Shown: positions 40,553 through 50,776, counted from the stretch's first letter. The stretch: 64,000 bases of DNA from Glaciecola siphonariae (GCF_042652645.1 NZ_JBHSGU010000009.1:124001-188000), one strand, 5' to 3'. The notes: generated by a model not told the origin, from the letters alone. Numbers and translations are program-made.

Positions 40553-41617
40553 ATGAGTCAGCTAAAAAACGATCGTTATTTACGCGCATTATTTAAGCAA
40601 CCCGTAGATATGACCCCGGTATGGATGATGCGACAGGCAGGCCGCTATCTCCCTGAGTACAAAGCAACCAGAGGTGAAGCAGGCGATTTTATGGCCCTTT
40701 GCACCAACCCCGAGCTTGCTTGTGAAGTGACTTTGCAGCCACTACGCCGCTTTAAATTAGACGCCGCAATTCTGTTTTCTGACATTTTAACGATTCCTGA
40801 TGCAATGGGTTTAGGCCTTTATTTTGAAACGGGCGAAGGGCCTAAGTTTCATCATCCTATTAGCTCTAAAATGGATGTAGAAAACCTACCCGTTGTTGAC
40901 CCCGAGCTTGGCCTAGGTTACGTAATGGATGCTGTGCGCACTATCCGCAAAAACTTAAAAGGTGAGGTTCCGTTGATTGGCTTTTCTGGCAGTCCATGGA
41001 CCTTAGCCACTTACATGGTTGAGGGTGGTTCGAGCAAAGCATTCACAAAAATTAAAAAAATGGCATTCGCTGAGCCACAAACACTTCATCTTTTGCTAGA
41101 CAAATTGGCTGACTCCGTCATTTTATACTTAAACGCACAAATCGCCGCCGGCGCTCAATCAGTCATGGTGTTTGATACGTGGGGTGGCGTCCTATCTCCG
41201 CGCGACTATCAGCTGTTTTCCTTACAATATATGGAAAAAATTGTCGCTGGTTTAACGCGTGAATATGAAGGCCAGCGCATCCCTGTGACATTGTTTACGA
41301 AAAACGGCGGTCAATGGCTAGAGGCAATTGCTGCAACAGGTTGCGATGCTATTGGTTTAGACTGGACTATTAACATTGCAGATGCAAAAGCAAGAGTAGG
41401 CGACAAGGTAGCTCTGCAAGGAAACATGGACCCATCAGTACTCTACGCGCCTAAAGAGCGCATTGAGCAAGAAGTGTCAGACATTCTTGCAGGATTTGGT
41501 AAGGGAGAGGGTCACGTTTTCAACCTAGGTCACGGTATTCACTTAGACGTACCGCCTGAAAACGCCGGTCATTTTGTAGAGGCGGTTCATAAACTGTCGA
41601 AGCCTTATCACAATTAG
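40553..41617 (+). CDS. hemE: Uroporphyrinogen decarboxylase
   Basis: 354 residues, the standard length. Signature one is PVWMMRQAGRYLPEY with the catalytic arginines, signature two GFSGSPWTLATYMVEGG; also AILFSDILTIPDAMGL, VMVFDTWGGVLSP and FNLGHGIHLDVPPEN. It removes four carboxyl groups from uroporphyrinogen III to give coproporphyrinogen III in haem synthesis. hemH, which ends the pathway, lies separately at 54.7 kb. Confidence 0.98.
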   Translation: MSQLKNDRYLRALFKQPVDMTPVWMMRQAGRYLPEYKATRGEAGDFMALCTNPELACEVTLQPLRRFKLDAAILFSDILTIPDAMGLGLYFETGEGPKFHHPISSKMDVENLPVVDPELGLGYVMDAVRTIRKNLKGEVPLIGFSGSPWTLATYMVEGGSSKAFTKIKKMAFAEPQTLHLLLDKLADSVILYLNAQIAAGAQSVMVFDTWGGVLSPRDYQLFSLQYMEKIVAGLTREYEGQRIPVTLFTKNGGQWLEAIAATGCDAIGLDWTINIADAKARVGDKVALQGNMDPSVLYAPKERIEQEVSDILAGFGKGEGHVFNLGHGIHLDVPPENAGHFVEAVHKLSKPYHN

Positions 41618-41672
41618 CAGATGGCGCCGGTAGTTGTTGGCTAAATTGCGAAGAAAAGGTCTTGCTCGGGGC

Positions 41673-42851
41673 TCATGCGTCTCGGGGAAGGCCTTTTTTC
41701 ACTAGCCGTACTAATCGCGCCTGTTGGCGCGTTATCCCAAGCTCATTTAGCTCGATGGCATGTTCGTCTTTGCGATGTTTTTGCCACTGAACTTGCTTTG
41801 CGAGCTGCTGGTCAATTGCCCATGAAAAGTGCTCAGTTAAGCAAGGGTCATCGTTCACGGCCAGCGCATCATTTAAAGCAACTAAGATATCTGGACTGTA
41901 GCTGGCATTACCCAGTGCAATAGATAGGTTACGTTGCCACTTTGCGTAGCCTATTCGCCGTATTGCTGAGCCCTCAGTATGTTTTAAAAAATCGCTTTCA
42001 GTCCAGCTAAAAAGGCTTAGTAACGAGACATCTTCAAACACTTCTCGTCTTGCAAAGTCTTTTTCATCGCTGATGCTCGCCTCACGATTGAACGGACATA
42101 CCAACTGACAGTCATCACAACCGTAAATGCGATTGCCCATTGCCTGCCTAAACTCTGTGGGTATTACCCCCTCATGTTCTATCGTTAAATAAGAAATACA
42201 GCGCCTTGCATCTACTTTATACGGGGCAACAATTGCCTTGGTTGGACAAATTGAAATGCATGCCTGGCAGGTACCGCAGTTCTCTTTGGCAGGGTTATCT
42301 ACAGGCAGTGGAATATTGACAAAAAGCTCACCTAAAAAAAACCATGAACCAGCGTGTTCATTTAATGTAAGTGAGTGCTTACCTGTCCATCCAATCCCTG
42401 CTTTTTCTGCAATGGCGTGCTCAAGTACGGGAGCTGAGTCGACAAATGGCCGATAGGCTAGCTCAGCGCAATGCTGCTGAATTTTTTCGGCCAACTGCTT
42501 GAGTCGCTTACGAATGATTTTATGATAATCGCGTCCAAGGGCATAACGGCTTATGTAAGCTTTATCGCTTTGCTCTAAGGTGTTGGCAAACTTTGCATCC
42601 TCTGGCAAATAATCCATGCGGACGCTGATGATCCTCAGTGTCCCTGGAACAAGGGCCTGCGGGTCCATGCGTTTTTCAATATTTCGCTCAAAAAACGACA
42701 TCTGACCGTGGTATCCTTTCGATATCCAGTCAAGCAAGGCGCTATGATGTTTTGATAAATCAACATCAGCAATGCCAACCTGTTGAAATCCTAGTGATTT
42801 CCCCCAAGCCTTGATATGGTTTGCCAATTGCTGATAATCAGTGGACTGCAC
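41673..42851 (-). CDS. queG: Epoxyqueuosine reductase
   Basis: 392 residues from GTG 42851. It carries the QueG B12-binding N-terminal part (GFQQVGIADVDLSKHHSALL, ISVRMDYLP, YALGRDYHK) and two 4Fe-4S clusters: CGTCQACISICPTKAI and CISYLTIEHEG...YGCDDCQLVCPFN. It makes queuosine from epoxyqueuosine in tRNA. It diverges from nnr with only 15 bp between the start codons, so each promoter lies within the other gene. The ending QARLVRLVKKGLPRDA is somewhat longer than in E. coli. Confidence 0.96.
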   Translation of the reverse strand: MQSTDYQQLANHIKAWGKSLGFQQVGIADVDLSKHHSALLDWISKGYHGQMSFFERNIEKRMDPQALVPGTLRIISVRMDYLPEDAKFANTLEQSDKAYISRYALGRDYHKIIRKRLKQLAEKIQQHCAELAYRPFVDSAPVLEHAIAEKAGIGWTGKHSLTLNEHAGSWFFLGELFVNIPLPVDNPAKENCGTCQACISICPTKAIVAPYKVDARRCISYLTIEHEGVIPTEFRQAMGNRIYGCDDCQLVCPFNREASISDEKDFARREVFEDVSLLSLFSWTESDFLKHTEGSAIRRIGYAKWQRNLSIALGNASYSPDILVALNDALAVNDDPCLTEHFSWAIDQQLAKQVQWQKHRKDEHAIELNELGITRQQARLVRLVKKGLPRDA

Positions 42852-42866
42852 GTAAGGAAGTAACCC

Positions 42867-44366
42867 ATGTTGGAAAAGAGTAATGCGCCAAGTTTAACAC
42901 AGAAACTGTATCGGGCAGACCAAGTTAGACAGCACGAGCAGGCGGCCGCACAGCAAAGTGGCATCGACATGTATAGCCTCATGCAAAAAGCAGGTGAGGC
43001 AGTATTTGAGCAAGCTGTTTTGCTTATGCCTAATACCGACAACTATCTGGTGCTGGTAGGCATTGGACATAATGCAGGCGATGCCTACGTTGCCGCCTTG
43101 ACTGCGGCCAAGGCAGGAAAAAACGTAAACTTATGTGCCGTTGAGCCAGAGCGTGAGGTCCAAGGAGATGTTGCGCGAGCAAAGCAAGCATGGCTAGATT
43201 CTGGTGGCACGGTTCAGCCATTTAGTGAATCTTTGCTAAGCAAAACAGATGTCATCATAGACGGCTTACTTGGCACTGGCATCAATGGGGTGGTACGCGC
43301 TGAATTTGCAAGTGTCATTAACGCTGTGAATCAAAGCGGCTTACCTGTTGTGAGTATCGATGTGCCAAGCGGCCTTTGCGGGAACTCAGGCGAATCTCTT
43401 GGGGCTACGATTGAGGCAAACGTCACCGTTACCTTTATCGGAATAAAGCTTGGATTAACCACCGGTGCGGGCAAGCAGTATTGCGGTAAGTTAGTATTGA
43501 AAGACCTCGGTGTTGGCAAAGCCTTCGCTAAGATTGCACGAAGCGACGCCACTGCTTTAGATATTGCCCATTTTAAGGGTTTGGCGCCGCGCCCGGTTAA
43601 TTCTCATAAAGGAAACCATGGTCGCTTACTTTGTATTGGCGGCAATGCTGGTATGTCGGGTGCAATAAGGCTTACCTCAGAAGCTGCGTTACGAACCGGT
43701 ACTGGCATGGTCAAGGTCTTCGCGCATGCCGACTCAAAAATACAGATTTGCGCAGGACGACCGGAACTAATGGTCATCAGCGATGGTCTTGATGATGCAT
43801 TGGCATGGGCTACTTCAATTGTTATTGGACCGGGGCTCGGCACTGATGCGTGGGCTAAAAATATCTTTGACCGGGTGATGGAATATTGCCAGCAAAACCC
43901 AAAACCCATTGTGATTGACGCCGATGCGCTGAATTTAAAAGCGGTTAATACTACCTTTGTGGCCTTGCCCGACTGTATGATTACGCCGCATTCAGGTGAG
44001 GCATCTAGGCTGTTGAACGTATCTATCGAAGAGGTCGAATCAAACCGTTTTAACTATGCCCGCCAGTGCGCACAACGATATGATGCAACATGCGTGTTAA
44101 AAGGCGCTGGCAGTATTGTAGACAACCAGTCTCATTCTTGGGTCTGTCGTCATGGTAACCCAGGCATGGCAACGGCAGGTATGGGCGATGTACTGACCGG
44201 CATATTAGGTTCGTTAGTTGCACAAGGGCTTGATACCGACATGGCGTGTCAGTTTGGCGTGTCTTTGCATGCCAAAGCAGGCGACCTGGTGGCCGAAAAG
44301 TATGGGCAGCGCGGGCTTTTAGCAAGCGACTTATTTGAAACTATCAGAGTATTAGTAAACGAATGA
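42867..44366 (+). CDS. nnr: Bifunctional NAD(P)H-hydrate epimerase and dehydratase
   Basis: 499 residues. The N-terminal YjeF epimerase domain (DYNLVLVGIGHNAGDAYVAA-like region, DGLLGTGINGVVRAEFASVI, SIDVPSGLCGNSGE) is followed by the ribokinase-like ADP-dependent dehydratase domain (SHKGNHGRLLCIGGNAGMSG, VIGPGLGTDAW, DADALNLK, ITPHSGEASRL, GMATAGMGDVLTGILGSL). It repairs hydrated NAD(P)H. The AAGGAAG ribosome site falls in the short gap to queG. The stop overlaps the tsaE start (ATGA), opening an operon that runs to hflC. Confidence 0.97.
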   Translation: MLEKSNAPSLTQKLYRADQVRQHEQAAAQQSGIDMYSLMQKAGEAVFEQAVLLMPNTDNYLVLVGIGHNAGDAYVAALTAAKAGKNVNLCAVEPEREVQGDVARAKQAWLDSGGTVQPFSESLLSKTDVIIDGLLGTGINGVVRAEFASVINAVNQSGLPVVSIDVPSGLCGNSGESLGATIEANVTVTFIGIKLGLTTGAGKQYCGKLVLKDLGVGKAFAKIARSDATALDIAHFKGLAPRPVNSHKGNHGRLLCIGGNAGMSGAIRLTSEAALRTGTGMVKVFAHADSKIQICAGRPELMVISDGLDDALAWATSIVIGPGLGTDAWAKNIFDRVMEYCQQNPKPIVIDADALNLKAVNTTFVALPDCMITPHSGEASRLLNVSIEEVESNRFNYARQCAQRYDATCVLKGAGSIVDNQSHSWVCRHGNPGMATAGMGDVLTGILGSLVAQGLDTDMACQFGVSLHAKAGDLVAEKYGQRGLLASDLFETIRVLVNE

Positions 44367-44833
44367 TGCAAGTTCAACACTCTTGTCACGACGAGGCCGC
44401 GACCGAGACTTTAGCTAAAGGGCTCGCCGCTGCGGTAAAAGCAGGCGGTCTGGGCGGTAGCGTGATTTATTTAGAAGGTGATTTAGGGGCGGGTAAAACC
44501 ACCTTTAGTCGGGGTTTTTTGCATGCATTAGGCCACATAGGCAGCGTGAAAAGCCCAACATATACATTGGTAGAGCCCTATAAAATTGGCGATGTAGACG
44601 TGTTTCATTTCGATTTATATCGCTTAAATGACCCACAAGAATTAGAGTATATGGGTATTAGAGATTATTTTAACTCAAGCACTCTGTGCTTGATTGAATG
44701 GCCTGAAAAGGGAGCCGGCTTATTGCCATCTGCCGAGCTAGAAATTAAGATTGACTATGAAAATGCCGGCAGAGGCTTTATATTAACATCGCACACACGC
44801 CGAGCAGACGCTTGGCTGTCGGGTTTAAAGTAA
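44363..44833 (+). CDS. tsaE: tRNA threonylcarbamoyladenosine synthesis ATPase TsaE
   Basis: 156 residues. Walker A GDLGAGKTTFSRGFL, then VKSPTYTLVEPY, VFHFDLYRLNDPQELEYMGI and LIEWPEKG are all family signatures. It works with TsaB and TsaD in forming t6A37 on ANN-decoding tRNAs. ATG 44363 overlaps the nnr stop; an ATG one codon later is also possible. amiB follows after 21 bp. Confidence 0.96.
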   Translation: MMQVQHSCHDEAATETLAKGLAAAVKAGGLGGSVIYLEGDLGAGKTTFSRGFLHALGHIGSVKSPTYTLVEPYKIGDVDVFHFDLYRLNDPQELEYMGIRDYFNSSTLCLIEWPEKGAGLLPSAELEIKIDYENAGRGFILTSHTRRADAWLSGLK

Positions 44834-44854
44834 AGCGGAGTATAAACCACAGCA

Positions 44855-46195
44855 ATGAAGCAACACATTAAGCATCCAATGCGATTGTTATTGTGCCTTA
44901 TGGCGGCATTGCTCTTTGCTCCTTTTAGCTTAGCAAACAATGGCTTTAAACAGATTAGATTTGGCACTAGCGACGACACATCTCGTTTGGTGCTGGAGTT
45001 TCAGTCTGAACCCACATACACCTACTTTGCTCTCAAAAACCCCGACCGGATTGTGGTAGACATAGCGGGTGTCAGTAACGATTTTTCGCTCTCTGATGTG
45101 GCGATTAACTCACCGGTAGTTAAAAAGGTGCGCCACTCAACACCTAAAACACCTGAAGATACGCGTTTGGTTATTGAAATGACTAAGGCTTTGGTGCCAA
45201 CGCTTTATACCCTGCCCGCGTCAAGCAGTGCTCCTCCTCGCTTGGTTATTGAATTGGTCGACCCGAATCCTCCGGCTCAGAATATTGTGATCAATAGCGC
45301 CGCGCCAAATCGAGATAAAGATATTATTATTGTAATTGATGCAGGGCATGGCGGAGTGGACCCCGGCTCGATTGGACCGGCAGGCACCTACGAAAAGCGC
45401 ATAACTTTGAGCATTGCAAAAATGCTTGAAGATAGAATAAACAGCGAACCGGGCTTAAAAGCGGTGATGACTCGTAACGGCGATTATTACATATCACCTA
45501 ACGATCGGCCGAAAGTGGCGGTAAAAGCGAATGCAGATTTGATGATTTCGATTCACGCTGATGCATTTAGTACGCCTCAGCCAAGAGGTGGGTCTGTGTG
45601 GGTACTATCAAAAGGTCGCGCTGACAGTGAATTGGGTCGCCTACTTGAGCAGACAGAACGAAGCTCTGAGCTCTTAGGTGCGGCCGCTGAGGTAATTGAA
45701 GATAGAGACACCGAGCGCTATTTTGCAGAAACCATCCTCAATATGTCGATGGACCTGTTTCGGGCCAGTAGCTATGAACTTAGCAACAAAATGATTAGGG
45801 AAATGAAGGGCGTAACAAAGATGCATAAAAAAACACCTCAAAGCGCCAGCTTTGCTGTGTTAACTGCGCCAGAAACCCCTTCTATTTTGGTTGAGGTTGG
45901 TTTTATTTCTAACCCTCAAGAAGAAAAAAATCTTAACTGGAAAGAGCATCGAGAGCGTTTAGCCGACGCTATGTTTACCTCTATCAAAGCTTTCTTTAAA
46001 AAAACACCTCCAGACGGCACGCTTTGGGCCCAGTGGAAGCAAAATGCACCTCAGCAGCATAAGGTAGCAAGTGGCGAGTCATTGTCATTGTTAGCACAGC
46101 GATATGGTGTAACAGTCAATCGCCTCAAAAGTGAAAACAATCTCTCTTCCGATTTAGTGCGAGTGGGTCAGATGCTGACCATACCCAGTTCGTAA
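44855..46195 (+). CDS. amiB: N-acetylmuramoyl-L-alanine amidase with AMIN and LysM domains
   Basis: 446 residues. Signal peptide (LLLCLMAALLFAPFSLAN), AMIN domain (about 25-125: RFGTSDDTSRLVLEF, PDRIVVDIAGV), zinc amidase_3 domain (about 150-385: IVIDAGHGGVDPGSIGPAG, MISIHADAF, ILVEVGFISNPQEE) and a C-terminal LysM (HKVASGESLSLLAQRYGVTV). It splits septal peptidoglycan during cell separation. The LysM distinguishes it from AmiA/AmiC. The mutL start follows the stop by one base. Confidence 0.95.
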   Translation: MKQHIKHPMRLLLCLMAALLFAPFSLANNGFKQIRFGTSDDTSRLVLEFQSEPTYTYFALKNPDRIVVDIAGVSNDFSLSDVAINSPVVKKVRHSTPKTPEDTRLVIEMTKALVPTLYTLPASSSAPPRLVIELVDPNPPAQNIVINSAAPNRDKDIIIVIDAGHGGVDPGSIGPAGTYEKRITLSIAKMLEDRINSEPGLKAVMTRNGDYYISPNDRPKVAVKANADLMISIHADAFSTPQPRGGSVWVLSKGRADSELGRLLEQTERSSELLGAAAEVIEDRDTERYFAETILNMSMDLFRASSYELSNKMIREMKGVTKMHKKTPQSASFAVLTAPETPSILVEVGFISNPQEEKNLNWKEHRERLADAMFTSIKAFFKKTPPDGTLWAQWKQNAPQQHKVASGESLSLLAQRYGVTVNRLKSENNLSSDLVRVGQMLTIPSS

Positions 46196-46196
46196 T

Positions 46197-48119
46197 ATGG
46201 CGCAACTAGATAATGTAAGCCCTGCCATTCATTTGCTCCCGCCTCAACTTGCCAACCAAATAGCGGCTGGGGAGGTAGTAGAGCGGCCGGCATCTGTGGT
46301 CAAAGAGCTGTTAGAAAATAGTATTGATGCCAAGGCCGATAGCATTCATATTGAGATTGACCAAGGCGGACACAAACGCATACTGATACGCGACACTGGC
46401 TCAGGCATTTCTAAAGATCAGCTGGAACTGGCGCTTAGCCGACACGCGACCAGCAAAATATATAATTTAGACGACCTTGAATGCATCACTAGCATGGGAT
46501 TTAGAGGCGAGGCACTTGCCAGTATTAGTTCGGTGAGTCGTTTGAGTCTTACGTCGCATCCAGAGGCTCAAAGCGAGGCATGGCAAGCGCAAACTCAAGG
46601 CATGGACATGGCGGTAACGCTTAGTCCAGCAGCGCATCCTATTGGCACCTCGATTGAGGTGCTCGATTTGTTTTTCAATACCCCCGCGCGGCGTAAATTC
46701 TTAAGGGCACAAAAAACCGAGTTCCAGCATATTGAGCAAGTGGTGCGCCGAATTGCCCTCGGACATCCGAACATAGCGTTTACCTTGAAACATAACGGAA
46801 AACTCATTTTTAAATGGGGCGCGGGGACGCTTGAGCAGCGCGTTGCTGCGGTCTGTTCGCCCAATTTTTTAACGTACAGTACGCGCATAGACTACCGTCA
46901 TGAGCAAATAAGCCTCAGCGGCTGGTGTTCCTGCATTGGTCAGGGCTGGCAAACTAACGACCAGCAGTATATTTTTGTTAATCAGCGAATGATCAAAGAT
47001 AAATTGGTACTGCATGCCCTGCGTCAGGCTTACGAGGGGATGTTGGCAGATAATCAATATCCGGGTTATGTGTTGTTTCTAAATTTGCCCGCGCAGGATA
47101 TGGACATAAACGTGCATCCAGCCAAACATGAGGTGCGCTTTCATCAGGCAAGAAAGGTCCACGACGTGATTTTTCAAGCGGTGAGCCAAGCGCTGCTCCT
47201 TGCACAAGCAAAGCAAGAACAAGCACAACATGATGTACCCACAGATTCTTCAGAAGCCGCCAGTCATGACTTGGTAAGTGATACGTCAAATGGCGGGGCA
47301 AATAAAGCAGAGCATGACGCGGCTCATGGTCAATCGACTCTCATTCCATCAGCCCCTAACCATGATTATATCCAGCCGCTGCGAGCGAGTGTTCATGAAG
47401 CTCCGCCTGCGCCGCAGCACACCGCTGCGCCATTTGGCGTTAGCAGTGTCAGGCGTCAATCTGTTACCAGTGCGCCGGCGAGTTCAGCGGGTCGCTCTGG
47501 CCGATTCCAAGGGCCATCTGCAGATGTGGGAGAAGCGGGTCGGCGTTATCAAGAATTGATGCAACCACGCACAGACTCGCTCGCCAAGCACTCGCAAGAT
47601 ACGCATTCACAAAGAACACATCGGTATGTGATGTCTGGCGCTTATGCTTTGTTTGAAACAAACAAGCAGCTTGTGGCCTTGCCGCTCGCTCGCTTAATAA
47701 GCTTATATTTGCAGCATTCATTATCGCAAGCAAACACGCCACAGCCACTGCTGATGCCGGTGTCTGTGCAAAAAGACCATGCGCTTTGTGAGTCTAGCAT
47801 TTCGTCGTTAGAGGAATGCGGATTTGTGATTGATAATGCTCACAATAAATACATTCTCAAGCAGGTTCCCAGTGGCTTAAGAGCCCTTCCGTGGGCACAT
47901 TTGTTTGCCGAGTTGAGCGCACAGCTACAAAACACGTCGGCTAAATCGAGCTTTATGGATGCACTAGGAGACGCATATTATGCGCTTATCAGCGAAGACA
48001 CTCAGCGTTTGCATTCACTCATTGCTGCCTTACCTGATGACACTATCGGTGACGCACTCTCTCATCATGGGCGAGAGCTGTGTGCAAAGTCTATATTGTC
48101 ACTTTGCGAGAGCCTGTAA
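46197..48119 (+). CDS. mutL: DNA mismatch repair protein MutL
   Basis: 640 residues. The GHKL ATPase domain is intact: LLPPQLANQIAAGEVVERPA, KELLENSIDAKAD, IRDTGSGIS, SRHATSKI, SMGFRGEALASI. A long Ala/His/Ser-rich linker (about 335-460) precedes the C-terminal dimerisation domain. The DQHAxxE(x)4E endonuclease motif is absent, as in other organisms with MutH. It links MutS mismatch recognition to strand nicking. miaA follows after 3 bp. Confidence 0.97.
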   Translation: MAQLDNVSPAIHLLPPQLANQIAAGEVVERPASVVKELLENSIDAKADSIHIEIDQGGHKRILIRDTGSGISKDQLELALSRHATSKIYNLDDLECITSMGFRGEALASISSVSRLSLTSHPEAQSEAWQAQTQGMDMAVTLSPAAHPIGTSIEVLDLFFNTPARRKFLRAQKTEFQHIEQVVRRIALGHPNIAFTLKHNGKLIFKWGAGTLEQRVAAVCSPNFLTYSTRIDYRHEQISLSGWCSCIGQGWQTNDQQYIFVNQRMIKDKLVLHALRQAYEGMLADNQYPGYVLFLNLPAQDMDINVHPAKHEVRFHQARKVHDVIFQAVSQALLLAQAKQEQAQHDVPTDSSEAASHDLVSDTSNGGANKAEHDAAHGQSTLIPSAPNHDYIQPLRASVHEAPPAPQHTAAPFGVSSVRRQSVTSAPASSAGRSGRFQGPSADVGEAGRRYQELMQPRTDSLAKHSQDTHSQRTHRYVMSGAYALFETNKQLVALPLARLISLYLQHSLSQANTPQPLLMPVSVQKDHALCESSISSLEECGFVIDNAHNKYILKQVPSGLRALPWAHLFAELSAQLQNTSAKSSFMDALGDAYYALISEDTQRLHSLIAALPDDTIGDALSHHGRELCAKSILSLCESL

Positions 48120-48122
48120 ACG

Positions 48123-49052
48123 GTGAATAAAGTGCCCCCTAAACAACCGGTCATTTGTATTATGGGCCCCACGGCAAGTGGCAAAACAGCGCTGGCGGTT
48201 GCTTTAGCACAAGCCATTCAGGGTGAGGTAGTCAGCGTTGACTCTGCGCTTATTTATCGAGATATGAATATTGGTACTGCAAAGCCTGATATAGATGAGA
48301 TGCAAGGCATTCCCCATCATCTTATTGATATTTGCTCTCCACAAGATAGCTATTCTGTGGCGCAGTTTAGAGATGATGCGATTGCCTGTATCGATGACGT
48401 GCTAGGGCGCAATAAAATTCCTATTTTGGCGGGCGGAACTATGATGTATTTCAATGCACTGCATCAGGGAATATCGCAGATTCCGTCGGCCGATATGCAG
48501 GTTCGAGAGCAGGTGCAAACCATGATTAGCGAACACGGCCTTGCTCACGTGCATGCAAAATTGCAAGAAGTCGACCCTATTAGCGCTGCAAAAATCCATC
48601 AGAATGACCCTCAACGCCTAACGCGTGCGATGGAGGTATTTATTAGCACAAATAAGCCTCTTTCGGTTTGGCAACAAGAAAAAAAACCGGCTCTCGAATA
48701 CGATTTTTATAACTTTGCTCTGATGCCAAATGACCGCGCTTTTTTACACCAGCGCATTGCCACGCGATTTGAACTTATGCTCGAGCAAGGTTTAGTTAAA
48801 GAGCTAGAGATGCTGTTGAGTAAATATGACTTAAATCCAGATTTGCCTTCCATGCGTAGTGTAGGATATCGCCAAGTCTATTCGTATCTCAGCGGTGAGT
48901 ATGATTATGCAAACATGGTCGAAAAAGGCTTAGCCGCTACTCGACAGTTGGCAAAGCGTCAAATGACGTGGTTAAGAGGTTGGGAAGACACAACTTTCAT
49001 GGATATCCAAGCCCATGATTTGTTGCGGACAATTATGAAAAAAGTGACATAA
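48123..49052 (+). CDS. miaA: tRNA dimethylallyltransferase
   Basis: 309 residues from GTG 48123. P-loop IMGPTASGKTALAVALA, SVDSALIYRDMNIGTAKP, IPHHLIDICSPQDSYSVAQF, ILAGGTMMYFNAL and QRLTRAMEV are the expected motifs. It adds a dimethylallyl group to A37 of tRNAs reading UNN codons. The 87-bp gap to hfq may hold hfq promoters, as in E. coli. Confidence 0.97.
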   Translation: MNKVPPKQPVICIMGPTASGKTALAVALAQAIQGEVVSVDSALIYRDMNIGTAKPDIDEMQGIPHHLIDICSPQDSYSVAQFRDDAIACIDDVLGRNKIPILAGGTMMYFNALHQGISQIPSADMQVREQVQTMISEHGLAHVHAKLQEVDPISAAKIHQNDPQRLTRAMEVFISTNKPLSVWQQEKKPALEYDFYNFALMPNDRAFLHQRIATRFELMLEQGLVKELEMLLSKYDLNPDLPSMRSVGYRQVYSYLSGEYDYANMVEKGLAATRQLAKRQMTWLRGWEDTTFMDIQAHDLLRTIMKKVT

Positions 49053-49139
49053 AAGTATGTGTAACTCGCCAATTTTTTGTTGTACACTGAACGACCAGAC
49101 ATGAGTAACTCGTAACATAATAATAATTAAGGATGTCTA

Positions 49140-49385
49140 ATGGCTAAAGGTCAGTCTTTACAAGACCCATTTTTAAACGCATTACGAAAGGAACGCATCC
49201 CCGTTTCTATTTACTTAGTGAATGGTATCAAACTGCAAGGACAGGTTGAGTCTTTCGACCAGTTTGTTGTGCTACTAAAAAATACCGTAAGCCAAATGGT
49301 ATATAAACATGCAATCTCAACGGTTGTTCCCTCACGCGCATTTACCATGCCGACTAACCATGGTGATGGCGATTCTCAAGATTAA
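49140..49385 (+). CDS. hfq: RNA chaperone Hfq
   Basis: 81 residues: MAKGQSLQDPFLNALRKERI, VSIYLVNGIKLQGQVESFDQ, FVVLLKNTVSQMVYKHAIST. Both Sm motifs and the proximal-face Gln8, Phe42-type residues are conserved. The short C-terminal tail differs from the ~102-residue E. coli protein. It forms a hexamer pairing small RNAs with mRNAs. An AAGGATG site precedes the ATG. Confidence 0.98.
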   Translation: MAKGQSLQDPFLNALRKERIPVSIYLVNGIKLQGQVESFDQFVVLLKNTVSQMVYKHAISTVVPSRAFTMPTNHGDGDSQD

Positions 49386-49399
49386 TTTGGAGTGTTTTT

Positions 49400-50686
49400 T
49401 TGTTTGACCGTTTTGAAACTGGCGAAAATGCCGTACTGGTCCATATAGATTTTTCAGACGAGCAGAACAAAGAAGACCTCCAAGAACTCCAAATGTTGGT
49501 GTCGTCAGCCGGTGTTAATCAGGCTGGTGTTATAACGGCATCTCGCAATAGCCCTCAAGCTAAATATTTCATTGGCTCAGGTAAAGCCGAAGAAATCGCG
49601 CAAACCGTTAAAAGCTTACAGGCAGATGTGGTTATTTTTAATCACTCTCTTTCTCCGTCTCAAGAACGTAATTTAGAGGCTTTGATTCAATGCAGGGTGC
49701 TCGATAGAACCAGTTTAATTCTCGATATATTTGCGCAGCGTGCCCGCACCCATGAGGGTAAGCTGCAGGTAGAGCTTGCTCAGTTAAAACATATTTCAAC
49801 GCGTTTGATTCGTGGCTGGACGCATTTGGAACGCCAAAAGGGCGGGATTGGTCTGCGTGGACCGGGTGAAACCCAGCTTGAAACCGACCGTCGTTTGTTG
49901 CGTGGTAGAATCAAAGCAATCTTACGGCGCCTAGCAAAGGTTCAAAAGCAGCGAGAGCAAGGCCGCCGTTCGCGCAAACGGGCTGAAATACCTACCGTAT
50001 CTTTAGTGGGATACACCAATGCCGGAAAGTCGACCTTGTTTAACACCATTACCGACGCAGGTGTATATGCAGCCGACCAATTATTTGCGACGCTTGATCC
50101 GACTTTACGGAAAGTTGAGCTAGACGAGGTAGGTTCAGCCATTTTAGCCGACACCGTTGGGTTTATCCGGCATTTGCCGCACGATTTGGTGGCTGCCTTT
50201 AAAGCCACTTTGCAAGAAACACAAGAAGCAGATTTATTGCTGCATGTGGTTGATTATGCGGATGAGCAATACCGCGAAAACATGGACCAAGTGAATGAGG
50301 TGCTCGATGAAATTGGCGCCAAGGACGTTCCACAACTCGTAATTTGCAACAAGATAGACCGATTAGACAATGTCGAGCCTAAAATAGATCGTGATCAAGA
50401 AGGGCGTCCTATCCGCGTTTGGGTATCTGCACAAACCGGTCAGGGGATTGATTTATTGAAAATAGCCCTCACTGAATGTTTAAGGAAAACAATGGTCAGC
50501 CATACTTTACGAATTCCGCCAAATGAGGGACGTTTGCGCGGCATGCTGTATGAGCTAAATTGTATTACCGAACAGAGCTACTCAGAGCAGGGCGATTGGC
50601 TGGTTGACATCAAAATGTTGAGTGCAGACTGGCACCGAATAGACAAAAAAGTGGAATATAAACTCAGCGAATTTGTGATTCACTAA
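49400..50686 (+). CDS. hflX: Ribosome-associated GTPase HflX
   Basis: 428 residues from TTG 49400, with TTGGAG about 8 bp upstream. The HflX N-terminal domain (VITASRNSPQAKYFIGSGKA, VIFNHSLSPSQERNLE, GKLQVELAQLKHISTRLIRG, GGIGLRGPGETQLE) precedes the G domain: GYTNAGKSTLFN (G1), DTVGFIRHLPHDLV (G3), NKIDRLD (G4). It splits stalled ribosomes under stress. Sits 14 bp after hfq. Confidence 0.96.
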   Translation: MFDRFETGENAVLVHIDFSDEQNKEDLQELQMLVSSAGVNQAGVITASRNSPQAKYFIGSGKAEEIAQTVKSLQADVVIFNHSLSPSQERNLEALIQCRVLDRTSLILDIFAQRARTHEGKLQVELAQLKHISTRLIRGWTHLERQKGGIGLRGPGETQLETDRRLLRGRIKAILRRLAKVQKQREQGRRSRKRAEIPTVSLVGYTNAGKSTLFNTITDAGVYAADQLFATLDPTLRKVELDEVGSAILADTVGFIRHLPHDLVAAFKATLQETQEADLLLHVVDYADEQYRENMDQVNEVLDEIGAKDVPQLVICNKIDRLDNVEPKIDRDQEGRPIRVWVSAQTGQGIDLLKIALTECLRKTMVSHTLRIPPNEGRLRGMLYELNCITEQSYSEQGDWLVDIKMLSADWHRIDKKVEYKLSEFVIH

Positions 50687-50776
50687 TACAAAATCAAAGT
50701 ATATTTTCATTAGTGCAAAACTATTCGTAGCTTGTACTAGTATATTAATGGGTATCTGTAATTTCGGAGTGTGAAT